In this document: positions 42,427 through 51,075 of the stretch, piece after piece
Position numbering within the stretch: position 1 is the first letter of the stretch
How the letters are laid out: each line of letters opens with the position of its first letter
NCBI RefSeq assembly: GCF_039596395.1
Contig: NZ_JBCNJT010000001.1
Span: forward strand, 841,315-905,314
Origin: Fluviicola sp.
Lineage (GTDB): Bacteria; Bacteroidota; Bacteroidia; Flavobacteriales_D; Crocinitomicaceae
Direction of reading: 5' to 3'
Length of the DNA stretch: 64,000 nt
Notes under the pieces: model-generated
What the model was told of the DNA's origin: nothing
The model's input: the letters and a program-made list of their open reading frames with translations, nothing else
Databases searched by the model: none
Translations under genes and position numbers: made by a program

Positions 42427-42768
42427 TCAGTCTAAGAAATCAGCAACCAGGCGCATCCATTTTTCGGTGACCTGATCCGGTTTAATCCGTTTCAGTTCTT
42501 CTGCATTGAACAGAACCTGTTTCGCATCCCATTCCAACCTTCCTTCTGCAAAAGTGCGGGTTTGGCTTTCTTCCGAAGAAACCATCGATTGAAAAGTCAA
42601 AACCGAAATCTTATCTTCATTCTGTTTCTCATTCTCATTCTGAATCAAAAGCCACTTATAAATCAGGCCCTTATCTTCTGACTGAATATCCGTTCGCTTA
42701 ATCTCGGTAATGATTTTTTCATCGTTTTCAAACCAGAAAAGCACTTTGAATGGAAATGGATTTATCAT
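42427..42768 (-). CDS. Small cytoplasmic protein of unknown function
   Basis: 113 residues, no signal peptide. It begins MINPFPFKVLFWFENDEKII and is rich in Glu and Lys, with a NENEKQNEDK low-complexity insert encoded by CATTCTCATTCTG-type repeats, like the spacer at 9011. I recognise no family. Single gene, convergent with ligA. Confidence 0.55.
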   Translation of the reverse strand: MINPFPFKVLFWFENDEKIITEIKRTDIQSEDKGLIYKWLLIQNENEKQNEDKISVLTFQSMVSSEESQTRTFAEGRLEWDAKQVLFNAEELKRIKPDQVTEKWMRLVADFLD

Positions 42769-42790
42769 AAGGCAAAATTAGTGGAATTAC

Positions 42791-42821
<31 letters not shown>

Positions 42822-42929
42822 GCTACCAATTCGTACAATTAATTCGCAATTCGGAATTGGGTATTCGCAATTGGTAAAAGGATTTCGTAATTTTGATCTG
42901 ACTTTTTACTGTTTAAAAAACAAATACAG

Positions 42930-43805
42930 ATGAATCTATTTAAAGGAGCCGGAGTCGCATTGGTAACGCCATTTAATGCAGACATGACGATTGATTTTCC
43001 GGCATTGCGCAGATTGGTACAGGAACAAATTTCCGGTGGTACGAATTACCTGGTGGTTCAGGGAACTACAGGAGAATCTCCAACTTTAAACAGTGAAGAA
43101 AAGAAACAGGTGCTGGAAACTGTTTTGGAAGAAAACAACGGTAAATTGCCGGTTGTTTACGGAGCAGGTGGTAACAACACCATGTCGGTGATTGAAGCGA
43201 TTAAAAAAATCCCGAAAGGAGTGGATGGAATTCTTTCCGTTGCACCTTACTATAACAAGCCTACGCAGGCAGGATACCTTGCACATTACAAAGCATTGGC
43301 TTCCGAAACTGATTTGCCGATCATTTTATATAACGTACCGGGAAGAACCGGCTCGAATGTATTGGCTGAAACAACCCTGGAATTGGCAGAGATAAAGAAT
43401 ATCGTAGCCATGAAAGAAGCTTCCGGAAATATGGAGCAGATCATGGAAATCATCCGCAGCCGCCCGGAAAACTTTTTGGTGCTTTCGGGAGATGATGCGA
43501 TTACCTTGCCTTTGATTGCAGCGGGTGCAGACGGAGTTATTTCGGTTGTAGCGAATTCATTCCCGAAACAATTCAGTCAGATGGTGACGAGCGCGCTGAA
43601 CGGTGATTTTGAAACAGCCCGTAAATTCCATTACGATTTATTGCCCGTAACGAAATTGCTTTTCGCGGAAGGGAATCCGGGAGGGGTGAAAATTGCCCTG
43701 GAAGAACTGGGATGGATGAAGCCTTATATGCGTCTGCCATTGGTTCAGGTTTCAGAAGGGTTGAAAGCGAAAATTGTTGCAGAAACAAAAAAACTGACGA
43801 AATAA
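42930..43805 (+). CDS. dapA: 4-hydroxy-tetrahydrodipicolinate synthase
   Basis: 291 residues, TIM barrel. DapA condenses pyruvate and aspartate semialdehyde, the first step to lysine and meso-diaminopimelate for peptidoglycan. GTTGESPTL (44-52) binds pyruvate, LYNVPGRTGSN holds catalytic Tyr134, and AMKEASGN holds the Schiff-base Lys162. GDDAITLPL and GADGVISVV are also typical. The 161-bp spacer before it carries the palindrome and AATTCGCAATTCGG repeats. Confidence 0.96.
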   Translation: MNLFKGAGVALVTPFNADMTIDFPALRRLVQEQISGGTNYLVVQGTTGESPTLNSEEKKQVLETVLEENNGKLPVVYGAGGNNTMSVIEAIKKIPKGVDGILSVAPYYNKPTQAGYLAHYKALASETDLPIILYNVPGRTGSNVLAETTLELAEIKNIVAMKEASGNMEQIMEIIRSRPENFLVLSGDDAITLPLIAAGADGVISVVANSFPKQFSQMVTSALNGDFETARKFHYDLLPVTKLLFAEGNPGGVKIALEELGWMKPYMRLPLVQVSEGLKAKIVAETKKLTK

Positions 43806-43850
43806 TCACGGGATTAATTGAAAATTAATAGATTCGCAGGAAATTACTTG

Positions 43851-44717
43851 ATGATGAAAAATAAACTAATCTTAGGTAGTATCGTATTACTATTCGCTTA
43901 TGCATGCGGCTCCGGTGAGGAAAAACAGGAAGTTGCAACCGTTGAAGAACAGGAAACAGTAGATGCTGCTAACGTAAACTACAATATTCCATCGCCTTCC
44001 GAGCAGTTCGCGCTCATTTCCAAGATGGATGCAGTAAAGAATACCAAAATTTTACATGACCCGGCGTTGGCGGACAAGTATTCCAGCTCTTCTCAAAAAG
44101 CATTGAATTTCGGTGTATATACGGCAGATGTAGCTTATTTGACTTCGTTTAACGAAACCAACAAATATTTGAACTACTTCGGTAAGTTGGAGAAATTAGG
44201 ATCAGATATTGGTGTTGCCCAGGTTTTCGGGAACGAATTGGGTGAATTGGCAAAGAAATGGGACGGAAATGCGGATTCATTGTTCAAATTGAGCGATGAC
44301 GTATACAACCGTACATTCCAGCGTTTGATCGAGATTGACAAAGGAGACGAATTGTCTTTGATGCTTGTTGGCGGATGGGTTGAGTCGATGCACCTGATGA
44401 TCGGAAGCTCCAAAGGTTTCGGGAAATCACCGAAATTGGACCAGGCTTTGGCAGACCAGAAATTGGTTGCTGAGAACTTGCTGGAGTTTTTGGTAAGCTA
44501 CCAGGATAACGAAGCGGTGAAAGAATATTCGGCTGCGATTGAGGAGATTCTGAAAGTATATGAGCAGTTGGATTGCAATTCAGGTGAAACACAGGTGCAG
44601 AATTCAAATGGGAAGCTGACTTTCTCCGGCGGAGATAGCTGTAAAATGACTCAGAAGTGTTTTGATAACCTGTCGAAGAAAATCGCAGAAATTCGTACTA
44701 AAATTATAACTGCTTAA
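43851..44717 (+). CDS. Lipoprotein of unknown function
   Basis: 288 residues from the tandem ATG at 43851/43854. A 33-bp longer start (43818) would precede the signal. The lipobox is VLLFAYAC. The mature protein is helical, with a Glu/Val-rich spacer and then VNYNIPSPSEQFALISKMDA, FGVYTADVAYLTSFNETNKY, and a C-terminal SCKMTQKCFDNLSKKIAEI. I know this type of helical lipoprotein from Bacteroidota but cannot name its family. The gene at 44728 follows by 10 bp. Confidence 0.75.
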   Translation: MMKNKLILGSIVLLFAYACGSGEEKQEVATVEEQETVDAANVNYNIPSPSEQFALISKMDAVKNTKILHDPALADKYSSSSQKALNFGVYTADVAYLTSFNETNKYLNYFGKLEKLGSDIGVAQVFGNELGELAKKWDGNADSLFKLSDDVYNRTFQRLIEIDKGDELSLMLVGGWVESMHLMIGSSKGFGKSPKLDQALADQKLVAENLLEFLVSYQDNEAVKEYSAAIEEILKVYEQLDCNSGETQVQNSNGKLTFSGGDSCKMTQKCFDNLSKKIAEIRTKIITA

Positions 44718-44727
44718 CTTATTGGAT

Positions 44728-45198
44728 ATGAAATTTACATTAACGTTAGCCCTATTAGCAGGTTTTGTATTTGGTTTCGCTCAGTGTCCTCCGGCAGAGG
44801 CATTCATGAAAAAGAAAAAGACCAAAGATGCTTATACTTTAAATTCCCAGTCACGCTCAGGTTCTGTTGCTTCTGATGAATCGTATGAAATGTCTTTCAT
44901 TGCACATGCAGGATTGGATTACCGACTGACAACCGTGTTGGGTGAAGGAAGCGTGGGGACATTGAACTACGAGATCTACGAATTGGTGGTAGAGAAAAAA
45001 ACAGAAGGAGAAAAAGAAACGTTCAAAAGAACCAAAAAAGTGCTTGCTTCCTCAGGAAGTACAGAAGCTTTGGAGTTCACATCCGATAAATCACGCAAAA
45101 TTTTCATCAACGTATCCATTACAGGAGGTGATAAGAAAAAATTGGCTTGTGTAGGTGTTTTAATCGAAACAAAACGTTCCGAGAAAACAGGATTTTAA
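44728..45198 (+). CDS. Small secreted protein of unknown function
   Basis: 156 residues from the ATG at 44728; an ATG 6 bp earlier is less natural. Signal peptide (1-17, GFVFGFAQ). The mature part is a predicted beta-sandwich: YEMSFIAHAGLDYRLTTVLG, GTLNYEIYELVVEKKTEGEK, KIFINVSITGGDKKKLACVG. No known family. It lies 10 bp after the lipoprotein gene, probably in one operon, and ends at a strong hairpin. Confidence 0.68.
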   Translation: MKFTLTLALLAGFVFGFAQCPPAEAFMKKKKTKDAYTLNSQSRSGSVASDESYEMSFIAHAGLDYRLTTVLGEGSVGTLNYEIYELVVEKKTEGEKETFKRTKKVLASSGSTEALEFTSDKSRKIFINVSITGGDKKKLACVGVLIETKRSEKTGF

Positions 45199-45220
45199 TT
45201 CATTATCGAATCGAATAATG

Positions 45221-45259
45221 GCAGGGGTGTTCCGCATGTGCGGAACGCCCCTGCTTGTT
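45221..45259 (+). terminator. Terminator of the 43851-45198 operon
   Basis: GCAGGGGTGTTCCGCA (45221-45236) pairs with TGCGGAACGCCCCTGC (45239-45254) with one wobble, then TTGTTTTTA. Very stable stem. Confidence 0.88.
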
Positions 45260-45327
45260 TTTATGCTATTCACAATCCGTAATGCATAATTTGTCATGCA
45301 TATTCGGCATTCGGTATTCGTAATTCG

Positions 45328-45335
45328 TAATTTTG
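45328..45335 (+). promoter_or_regulatory. -7 box (TAATTTTG) directly before nrnA
   Basis: TAATTTTG ends 4 bp before the nrnA ATG, so a transcript from it would be leaderless or nearly so. It sits inside ATTCGTAATT repeat sequence, so it could be chance. No good -33 TTG. Confidence 0.4.
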
Positions 45336-45339
45336 TAAA

Positions 45340-46344
45340 ATGGATGCATCGCAAAAAATAAAAGAGTTTGTAGACCAGGCTCAATCAATCGTCATTACCT
45401 CGCATAAATCTCCCGACGGGGATTCTATCGGAAGTTCATTGGCAGTCTACCACATTTTAAAGAAATGGGGAAAGCAGGTGCAGATAGTTCATCCGGATCC
45501 GGCTCCTGAATTTTTGCATTGGGTGACAGGCCGGGAACAGATCGTTGATTTTGAAACGAAGGCAGAACAAGCTGTTTCCATACTTCAGACAGCCGATTTG
45601 ATCTTTTGCCTGGATTACAATGAGCCTTCGCGTGTCGGAGACCAGATGCAGGAATACTTAATGGCATCCAAAGCAACGAAAGTAATGATTGATCATCACC
45701 TGCATCCGGCAGATTTTTGTCAGGCAGTGATATCCGAAACTTCCGCGTGTTCTACCTGCGAATTGGTGTACAAATGGATGGAAGAAATCGATCATTTGGA
45801 TGATTTGAACGAAACTTCCGGAACGTGCATTTATTTAGGAATTATGACCGATACCGGATCGTTCCGTTTTCCTTCGGTGAGTGCAGCTACGCATGAAATC
45901 GTTGCTGATTTGATCCGGAAAGGTGTGAAACATTACCTGATCCATGAAAATGTGTATGATACCAATACGGTTGACCGCATCAAGTTGAGAGGATATGCCT
46001 TGTCGGAAAAACTGGTTTGCCTGAACGACATTCATGTAGCCTACGCCTCGCTTTCGGAAGAAGAATTGAGAAAATACAATTACCAAAAAGGAGATACGGA
46101 AGGATTGGTGAACCAGATTTTGGGTATCCAGGGAATCAAGATGGCGGTGCTTTTTGTGGAGAAGGACGGTAAAGTGAAGATTTCTTTCCGTGCAAAAGGA
46201 GATTATTTCGTGAATGAATTGGCTAAAACGCATTTTGATGGCGGAGGCCATGCTTATGCTTCCGGAGGCGCTTCGACCGAAAGCCTGGAAAAAACCATCG
46301 AAAAATTTGTAACATTTGTAAAAGATTTCATTCCTAAAGCATGA
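45340..46344 (+). CDS. nrnA: DHH-family nanoRNase/pAp phosphatase
   Basis: 334 residues. NrnA degrades 2-5-mer RNA and converts pAp to AMP. The DHH domain has SHKSPDGDSIGSSLAVY (about 20-36), FCLDYNEPSR and IDHHLHP (about 114-120), and YLGIMTDTGSFRF. The C-terminal DHHA1 domain ends in the GGGHAYASGG loop (about 303-312). The stop overlaps the gldI start by 4 bp (ATGA), the usual Bacteroidota arrangement. Confidence 0.93.
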   Translation: MDASQKIKEFVDQAQSIVITSHKSPDGDSIGSSLAVYHILKKWGKQVQIVHPDPAPEFLHWVTGREQIVDFETKAEQAVSILQTADLIFCLDYNEPSRVGDQMQEYLMASKATKVMIDHHLHPADFCQAVISETSACSTCELVYKWMEEIDHLDDLNETSGTCIYLGIMTDTGSFRFPSVSAATHEIVADLIRKGVKHYLIHENVYDTNTVDRIKLRGYALSEKLVCLNDIHVAYASLSEEELRKYNYQKGDTEGLVNQILGIQGIKMAVLFVEKDGKVKISFRAKGDYFVNELAKTHFDGGGHAYASGGASTESLEKTIEKFVTFVKDFIPKA

Positions 46345-46853
46345 TAAAAAAAGAATTTCTTTTCTGCCTTTTACTGGTGTGTTCGTGCACAGAAGAAGAG
46401 GAGCAGCCGAAACCCGTTCAGTGGGATATGAAAAAATCCACCGAAATGAATAAAGAAATGGCGGTTGAAGAAAGTATCAATATCGATCTTTATTTTGCCC
46501 AGCATGAAAATTGGGACGTAAAAGAAACGGGAACAGGATTGCGCTATGTGATTCTCAAAAAAACGGACGGAGCTGTTCCTAAACCCGGAATGGATGCAAA
46601 AACGCAATATAAGATCAGTTTGCTGGATGGAACGGAGGTTTATAAAACGCCGGCTGATGAGTTGGATATCTTCCGGGTGGATAAAAGCGAAATGGAATCG
46701 GGAATTCACGAAGGTATCAAATTGATGAAAGTCGGTGAAAAAGCGAAACTGGTGTTTCCTAGTCACCTGGCACACGGATTAGTAGGAGATTTACAGAAAA
46801 TACCGCCTTTATCTCCTCTGGTCGTTGACATCGAATTAATCGGAATAGAATAA
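46341..46853 (+). CDS. gldI: GldI-like FKBP peptidyl-prolyl isomerase lipoprotein
   Basis: 170 residues. Lipoprotein signal FCLLLVCSC (lipid Cys about 16). An N-terminal helical region precedes one FKBP domain: GTGLRYVILKKTDGAVPKPG, VYKTPADELDIFRVD, EGIKLMKVGEKAKLVFPSHL and AHGLVGDLQKIPPLSPLV. Size, lipidation and position beside nrnA match GldI, a gliding-motility protein tied to T9SS. A generic lipid-anchored PPIase is the alternative. Confidence 0.8.
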   Translation: MIKKEFLFCLLLVCSCTEEEEQPKPVQWDMKKSTEMNKEMAVEESINIDLYFAQHENWDVKETGTGLRYVILKKTDGAVPKPGMDAKTQYKISLLDGTEVYKTPADELDIFRVDKSEMESGIHEGIKLMKVGEKAKLVFPSHLAHGLVGDLQKIPPLSPLVVDIELIGIE

Positions 46854-46876
46854 AACCCTTCACACTCACACTCGAA

Positions 46877-47758
46877 ATGAACACCATGAAAAATTGGACA
46901 TACATCACCATCGGTCTTTTAATGGCTGCCTGCACCAACGGGGTGGAAAAAGCAACGAATAATACTTCTAAAAAGAAGGATGTGGTAAGCGGTTTGTCGG
47001 AAGCAGAAAAATTGATTGAACCCAAAAAACAAATCGCGGATAAGAAAAGTTTCCCGAACGGAATTAAGATCCAATGGTTTGAAAAGTCGAATGGCGAACC
47101 GGTTAAAGAAGGATCGGTTTATGAGATTAATTTCAAGACCAAGCTCCAAAACGGGGAAGTGGTCGATGGAAATTATAAGCTTCAAAGAGATATGTTGCCA
47201 TTCCTGGTCGGATATGGAATGCAGACTCCCGGTTTCGACCTGGCTATGAAAGAATTGAGAGTGGGTGATTTTGTGGAGATTTTTATTCCGGGAGCACTGG
47301 CACGTGGCCCGAAAGGTATTCCGGGAATTATTCCTCCGAATGCTCCGAATATCGTAATGCTGAGAATCGGTAAGGAAATAAAACCGACGAAAGTAATTGA
47401 CGGGGTAAAAGTGTGGAGATTGGAAGAAAATCCGGAAATGAAAGATGCAAAAATCGGGGAAAACTCCAATGTGGCTATTCATTATTTTGTCGGGACTAAA
47501 TCAAATCCGCGTTACGATAATTCTTACCAGAGAGACACGCCGTTTGCATTCGGAATGAAAGATCATTCCCTGATTCCCGGTCTGAGAAAGGCAATGATGA
47601 ATATGAAAATGTATGACAAGTTATATATTCTCGTTCCTGCAAAAGAGGCTTACGGATCAAGAGGTTATGTGGATATGGTGAAGCCGAATGAAGAATTGTT
47701 TTACGATATTATCGTGATGGATGTGGACGGGAAATCTGCACTGCAAGCGGAGAAATAG
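46877..47758 (+). CDS. FKBP-type lipoprotein with two FKBP-like domains
   Basis: 293 residues, lipobox LLMAAC (start 46877 or 46886). The first FKBP domain (about 45-160) has GSVYEINFKTKLQNGEVVDG and LAMKELRVGDFVEIFIPGAL, then ARGPKGIPGIIPPNAPNIVM. The second (about 165-285) has IHYFVGTKSNPRYDNSYQRD and GLRKAMMNMKMYDKLYILVP. It is a periplasmic foldase, transcribed with nrnA and gldI (23 bp apart). Confidence 0.88.
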   Translation: MNTMKNWTYITIGLLMAACTNGVEKATNNTSKKKDVVSGLSEAEKLIEPKKQIADKKSFPNGIKIQWFEKSNGEPVKEGSVYEINFKTKLQNGEVVDGNYKLQRDMLPFLVGYGMQTPGFDLAMKELRVGDFVEIFIPGALARGPKGIPGIIPPNAPNIVMLRIGKEIKPTKVIDGVKVWRLEENPEMKDAKIGENSNVAIHYFVGTKSNPRYDNSYQRDTPFAFGMKDHSLIPGLRKAMMNMKMYDKLYILVPAKEAYGSRGYVDMVKPNEELFYDIIVMDVDGKSALQAEK

Positions 47759-47869
47759 CAGGAGGTTCGTATTTTTCAAAACGCGGTTTTCAATGAGCAA
47801 AATGGAGTTATGAACTTGTAAATGTTTGAATTAACGTTTTTTTTCAGCTGAAAAGTGGCTTTTTTTTGT

Positions 47870-47877
47870 TAGTTTTG
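47870..47877 (+). promoter_or_regulatory. Candidate -7 box (TAGTTTTG)
   Basis: TAGTTTTG, 31 bp before the M23 peptidase ATG. The stretch 47759-47869 has no gene. Confidence 0.45.
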
Positions 47878-47908
47878 CCGCACCCCAGAAAATACCAAGG
47901 CTTTAATT

Positions 47909-48859
47909 ATGAACAAAATTCTTTATTTCCTGCTCTTCTTCAGTTCATTTTCGGTTTTCGCTCAAACTCCGATCGACACCGTGGATACTGAAAAAGGTAA
48001 AATGGTTATCTACTCCAATCGAACATGGAAATTCTTACTGGATGAAGAGTTCGACGGTATCATGAATGAAGCCTTGTTCAACCAGATCCAGGCAGATACA
48101 AACCTGAACCTGATCCAAACCTGGAACAATGATATTTGTTTTTCTTCCGACAGACCGGATATGTCTCGTTTAAACGATACGATCTGGTTGTGTATGGTTG
48201 ATGACCTGCATAAAGAGTTTGTATGCCCGGTACCGGGAATCGTAACTTCCCGCTACGGATACCGGAAAGGAAGATACCACAACGGAATTGATTTGAACCT
48301 GAGAACAGGAGATACCGTAAAAGCTGCTTTTTCAGGACGTGTGCGTTACGCAAAATGGAACGACGGAGGTTTCGGTAACCTGGTTATTATCCGTCACCAC
48401 AACGGACTGGAAACATTCTATGCGCACCTTTCCAAACATTTGGTAGCTCCTGACCAGGAAGTGAAAGCCGGTGAACCGATCGGATTGGGTGGAAACACCG
48501 GGCGTTCATTCGGAGCTCACCTGCACTTCGAAGTGCGTTTCTACGATGCACCGATGAACCCGGAAGAAGTGATCGATTTCGCGAAAAAAGAACTCAAGGA
48601 CGAAAACCTGCTGGTGCAAAAGAGATTGTTCCGTCCGGGAGCAAAACCAACGGATGAAGAAATTTCAGGAGAATCCATTGCGGCAGTTCAGGCAAGAACA
48701 GAAGCTGCTGCTACCCGCAAATATTACAAGATCAGAACCGGAGACACCTTGTCTCAGATTGCCGCAAAAAGCAATACAACGGTTTCCAGGCTTTGTAAGT
48801 TGAACGGGATCCGCCCAACGACACTTTTGCAAGTTGGTCGACAATTACGCGTCAGATAA
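47909..48859 (+). CDS. M23 metallopeptidase with C-terminal LysM domain
   Basis: 316 residues, signal peptide (1-19, FSVFAQ). The LytM/M23 domain (about 110-225) has zinc ligands in YHNGIDLNLRTGD and HLHFEVRFYD and the ETFYAHLS block. A C-terminal LysM (about 270-316, YYKIRTGDTLSQIAAKSNTT, LLQVGRQLRV) targets peptidoglycan. It should cleave peptide cross-links, or act as an amidase activator if the zinc site is weak; the visible ligands are complete. Similar LysM wording occurs in the protein at 36031. Confidence 0.93.
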   Translation: MNKILYFLLFFSSFSVFAQTPIDTVDTEKGKMVIYSNRTWKFLLDEEFDGIMNEALFNQIQADTNLNLIQTWNNDICFSSDRPDMSRLNDTIWLCMVDDLHKEFVCPVPGIVTSRYGYRKGRYHNGIDLNLRTGDTVKAAFSGRVRYAKWNDGGFGNLVIIRHHNGLETFYAHLSKHLVAPDQEVKAGEPIGLGGNTGRSFGAHLHFEVRFYDAPMNPEEVIDFAKKELKDENLLVQKRLFRPGAKPTDEEISGESIAAVQARTEAAATRKYYKIRTGDTLSQIAAKSNTTVSRLCKLNGIRPTTLLQVGRQLRVR

Positions 48860-48943
48860 AGACGAATCACCTTAAAATTTCGTTTAACTAAAATTAGCTG
48901 TTAAAAATTTGGTTCATACTAGTGGTTTTCATAAATTGCTGGT

Positions 48944-49759
48944 ATGTCGTGCAACTACAGAATTGTTTTGGTAACAGATGGAGGCTCAGATGCCTTACTT
49001 GTTCCGATAGTCGGATTAAGTGCATTGTCGCGCCGAATTCACGCTGTAGATATTGACCGTTCCCTTTACAATTGGATTGATCTGCTGGTTGCTTCCGGAG
49101 ACAGTGTATTACTGGCAAGCCTGCTGGCAAAACAGGAAATTTCCTTAGTAGAAGAGTTGGGAGCGTTGGAGAAATTGCTGCGCTACCAGAACAATGGATA
49201 CAGCAAAGAAATGGTTTCCCGCCTTTTTGATGAAGATGACACGCTTTATGCGTTGCGGAAACATTTTCTCTTCATGACGTATGATGTCGATTCCGATGAA
49301 TTGTTTCAGTTTTCAGATAGCAGGCCCACTCAGCAATCCATCAAAATTGATTCTGTCCTCAAAGCTTGTATGGGAAACCCGAATGAACAGCAATTTATCA
49401 AGTTGGGCTACAGAAGATTGATGAATGCCAGCCAGTTTGCTCCGAACCCGATTTTACAGGCTATGCACTATGCGGATTGTTTGTATCAGGATGATTCGGT
49501 AGTTATTGTGAGTATCGGTTCAGGAAAACACAAAGATGCGGACCTGGAACAACAATTCTCCGAACAGGCACAGAACGAATTCGAGGAAGAATTGCGCAAA
49601 CACAAAAAATGGCATTATTTCAGATTTGATCCTGAATTTGAACGGGATGACTCCATGGAGACCAAAATCGAAAAAACGCGCAGGTATTTTGAAGACGAAG
49701 CTCCGAACATGGACCGTTTATTGCGCCTGATGGAGATTAAGTCGGGGAAATTAGTTTAA
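48944..49759 (+). CDS. Cytoplasmic protein of unknown function, distantly patatin-like
   Basis: 271 residues, no signal peptide. APNPILQAMHYADCLYQDDS followed by VVIVSIGSGK resembles the C-terminal 'NP..A...A' and 'VSIGTG' strands of patatin-like phospholipases. The opening RIVLVTDGGSDALLVP has a DGG, but the nucleophile motif GxSxG is absent. I see no catalytic dyad, so it is either inactive or unrelated. It is acidic at the C-terminus (EFEEELRKHKKWHYF). Single gene. Confidence 0.5.
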   Translation: MSCNYRIVLVTDGGSDALLVPIVGLSALSRRIHAVDIDRSLYNWIDLLVASGDSVLLASLLAKQEISLVEELGALEKLLRYQNNGYSKEMVSRLFDEDDTLYALRKHFLFMTYDVDSDELFQFSDSRPTQQSIKIDSVLKACMGNPNEQQFIKLGYRRLMNASQFAPNPILQAMHYADCLYQDDSVVIVSIGSGKHKDADLEQQFSEQAQNEFEEELRKHKKWHYFRFDPEFERDDSMETKIEKTRRYFEDEAPNMDRLLRLMEIKSGKLV

Positions 49760-49903
49760 AGTTCAAAACAACTTTTAATAACGGTTATTTTTCTCTTTGA
49801 TTAACCATTTTCGAGATCACTACTTGAACTCTTTAAACAGTTTGACCTCTTTTTTGAACTCTTCTAACTTGTTAACTTTTCAGAAACAATATTTCCGCCA
49901 CGT

Positions 49904-49932
49904 TTGCCGTTATGGGATTTCTCCTATTTTTG
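49904..49932 (+). promoter_or_regulatory. Promoter of bamD (TTG-N18-TATTTTTG), probably leaderless
   Basis: TTG 49904-49906 and TATTTTTG 49925-49932, 18 bp apart. The ATG at 49938 is only 6 bp past the -7 box, so transcription should begin at or within a few bases of the start codon. Confidence 0.7.
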
Positions 49933-49937
49933 TCGTC

Positions 49938-50732
49938 ATGAAATGGATTTTCTTACTTCTTACCATAATAACACTTGGCAGCTGCAACTCGTATAACCGC
50001 ATCTTAAAATCAGACGATTACGAAGCGAAATTCACGGAAGCGAACCGCTTGTATGATTCTGAAAAATACGAGAGATGTGTGGCTTTGTATGAGCAGGTTT
50101 ACCAAAGAAGCCCGCGTTCTCCGCAGGGAGAAGTGGCTTTTTACCGTTTAGGGAAAGCATGTTTTGCCGTGGAAGACTGGTATTTGGCAAGTTATTACCT
50201 GGCTGCATTTCCATCCAAGTTCCCATATTCCCCGAAAGTGGAAGAAACAACGTTCCTGGCTGCGGTATGTGCGGTTCAGAACAGTCCGGAAGTGTCGTTG
50301 GACCAGCATGAAACGGAAGTTGCATTGAATGAGCTTCAGAACTTTGTAACGCGTTTCCCGAATTCGGAATTGCTGGATACGTGCAATGCGATCATGGACA
50401 AGTTGCGTTACAAGCTGGAAACAAAAGATATAATGACGGTGAGGTTGTATTCCAAAACGGAAAATTACCGTGCAGCAGTAGTGAGCGGAGAGCAATTCCT
50501 GGATAATTATCCGCGATCTGTTTACCGGGAAGAAGCCTGGGCAATTTTAATTCGCAATTCCTACCATTTGGCAAGTAATAGTGTGGATACAAAGATTGCG
50601 GAACGAATTGAAAAAACAAAAGAACGATTCAACGTTTTTCTTGTAGAATTCCCAAATTCAAACTATCTTCGCGAATTCGAAGGGTATATTGAGAAATTGA
50701 AAAAGATCGATGTTCCCGAATCTAACAAGTAA
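49938..50732 (+). CDS. bamD: Outer-membrane assembly lipoprotein BamD
   Basis: 264 residues from the ATG at 49938, which opens the lipoprotein signal MKWIFLLLTIITLGSC. Longer in-frame starts would bury it. Tandem TPR repeats follow: ANRLYDSEKYERCVALYEQV, YRLGKACFAVEDWYLASYYL and ENYRAAVVSGEQFLDNYPRS. BamD links BamA to the other BAM proteins in outer-membrane beta-barrel insertion. Head of the conserved bamD-rpoZ-coaBC-porD-recN cluster; the rpoZ-like gene follows by 13 bp. Confidence 0.9.
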   Translation: MKWIFLLLTIITLGSCNSYNRILKSDDYEAKFTEANRLYDSEKYERCVALYEQVYQRSPRSPQGEVAFYRLGKACFAVEDWYLASYYLAAFPSKFPYSPKVEETTFLAAVCAVQNSPEVSLDQHETEVALNELQNFVTRFPNSELLDTCNAIMDKLRYKLETKDIMTVRLYSKTENYRAAVVSGEQFLDNYPRSVYREEAWAILIRNSYHLASNSVDTKIAERIEKTKERFNVFLVEFPNSNYLREFEGYIEKLKKIDVPESNK

Positions 50733-50745
50733 ATAAATAGAAGAA

Positions 50746-51063
50746 ATGAGCTTCAAAAACAACAATGCTGAGCGTTCAACTGTAACGCGTGATACAATTG
50801 ATTTAGAGCAGACAACAGGTAATATCTATGAATCGATTGTAGTATTGTCCAAAAGAGCGAATCAAATCAGCTCTTCAATGAAAGAAGAATTGACTGCTAA
50901 ATTGCAGGAGTTCGCTTCATCCACAGATAATTTGGAAGAGATTTTCGAAAACCGCGAGCAAATTGAAATTTCCCGCTTTTATGAAAAACTTCCGAAGCCG
51001 GTTGCTGTTGCAATTGAAGAGTTGAAGGACGGACAAATTTATACCAGAAAAAATCAAGAGTAA
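50746..51063 (+). CDS. rpoZ: RNA polymerase omega subunit (Bacteroidota type)
   Basis: 105 residues. VTRDTIDLEQTTGNIYESIV, then VLSKRANQISSSMKEEL and FYEKLPKPVAVAIEELKDGQ, match the Bacteroidota omega/Rpb6-like proteins. It sits between bamD and coaBC as in other Bacteroidota; elsewhere rpoZ and coaBC are also often neighbours. It is longer at the C-terminus than the E. coli protein. Confidence 0.85.
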   Translation: MSFKNNNAERSTVTRDTIDLEQTTGNIYESIVVLSKRANQISSSMKEELTAKLQEFASSTDNLEEIFENREQIEISRFYEKLPKPVAVAIEELKDGQIYTRKNQE

Positions 51064-51075
51064 TCTAAACTCGAT

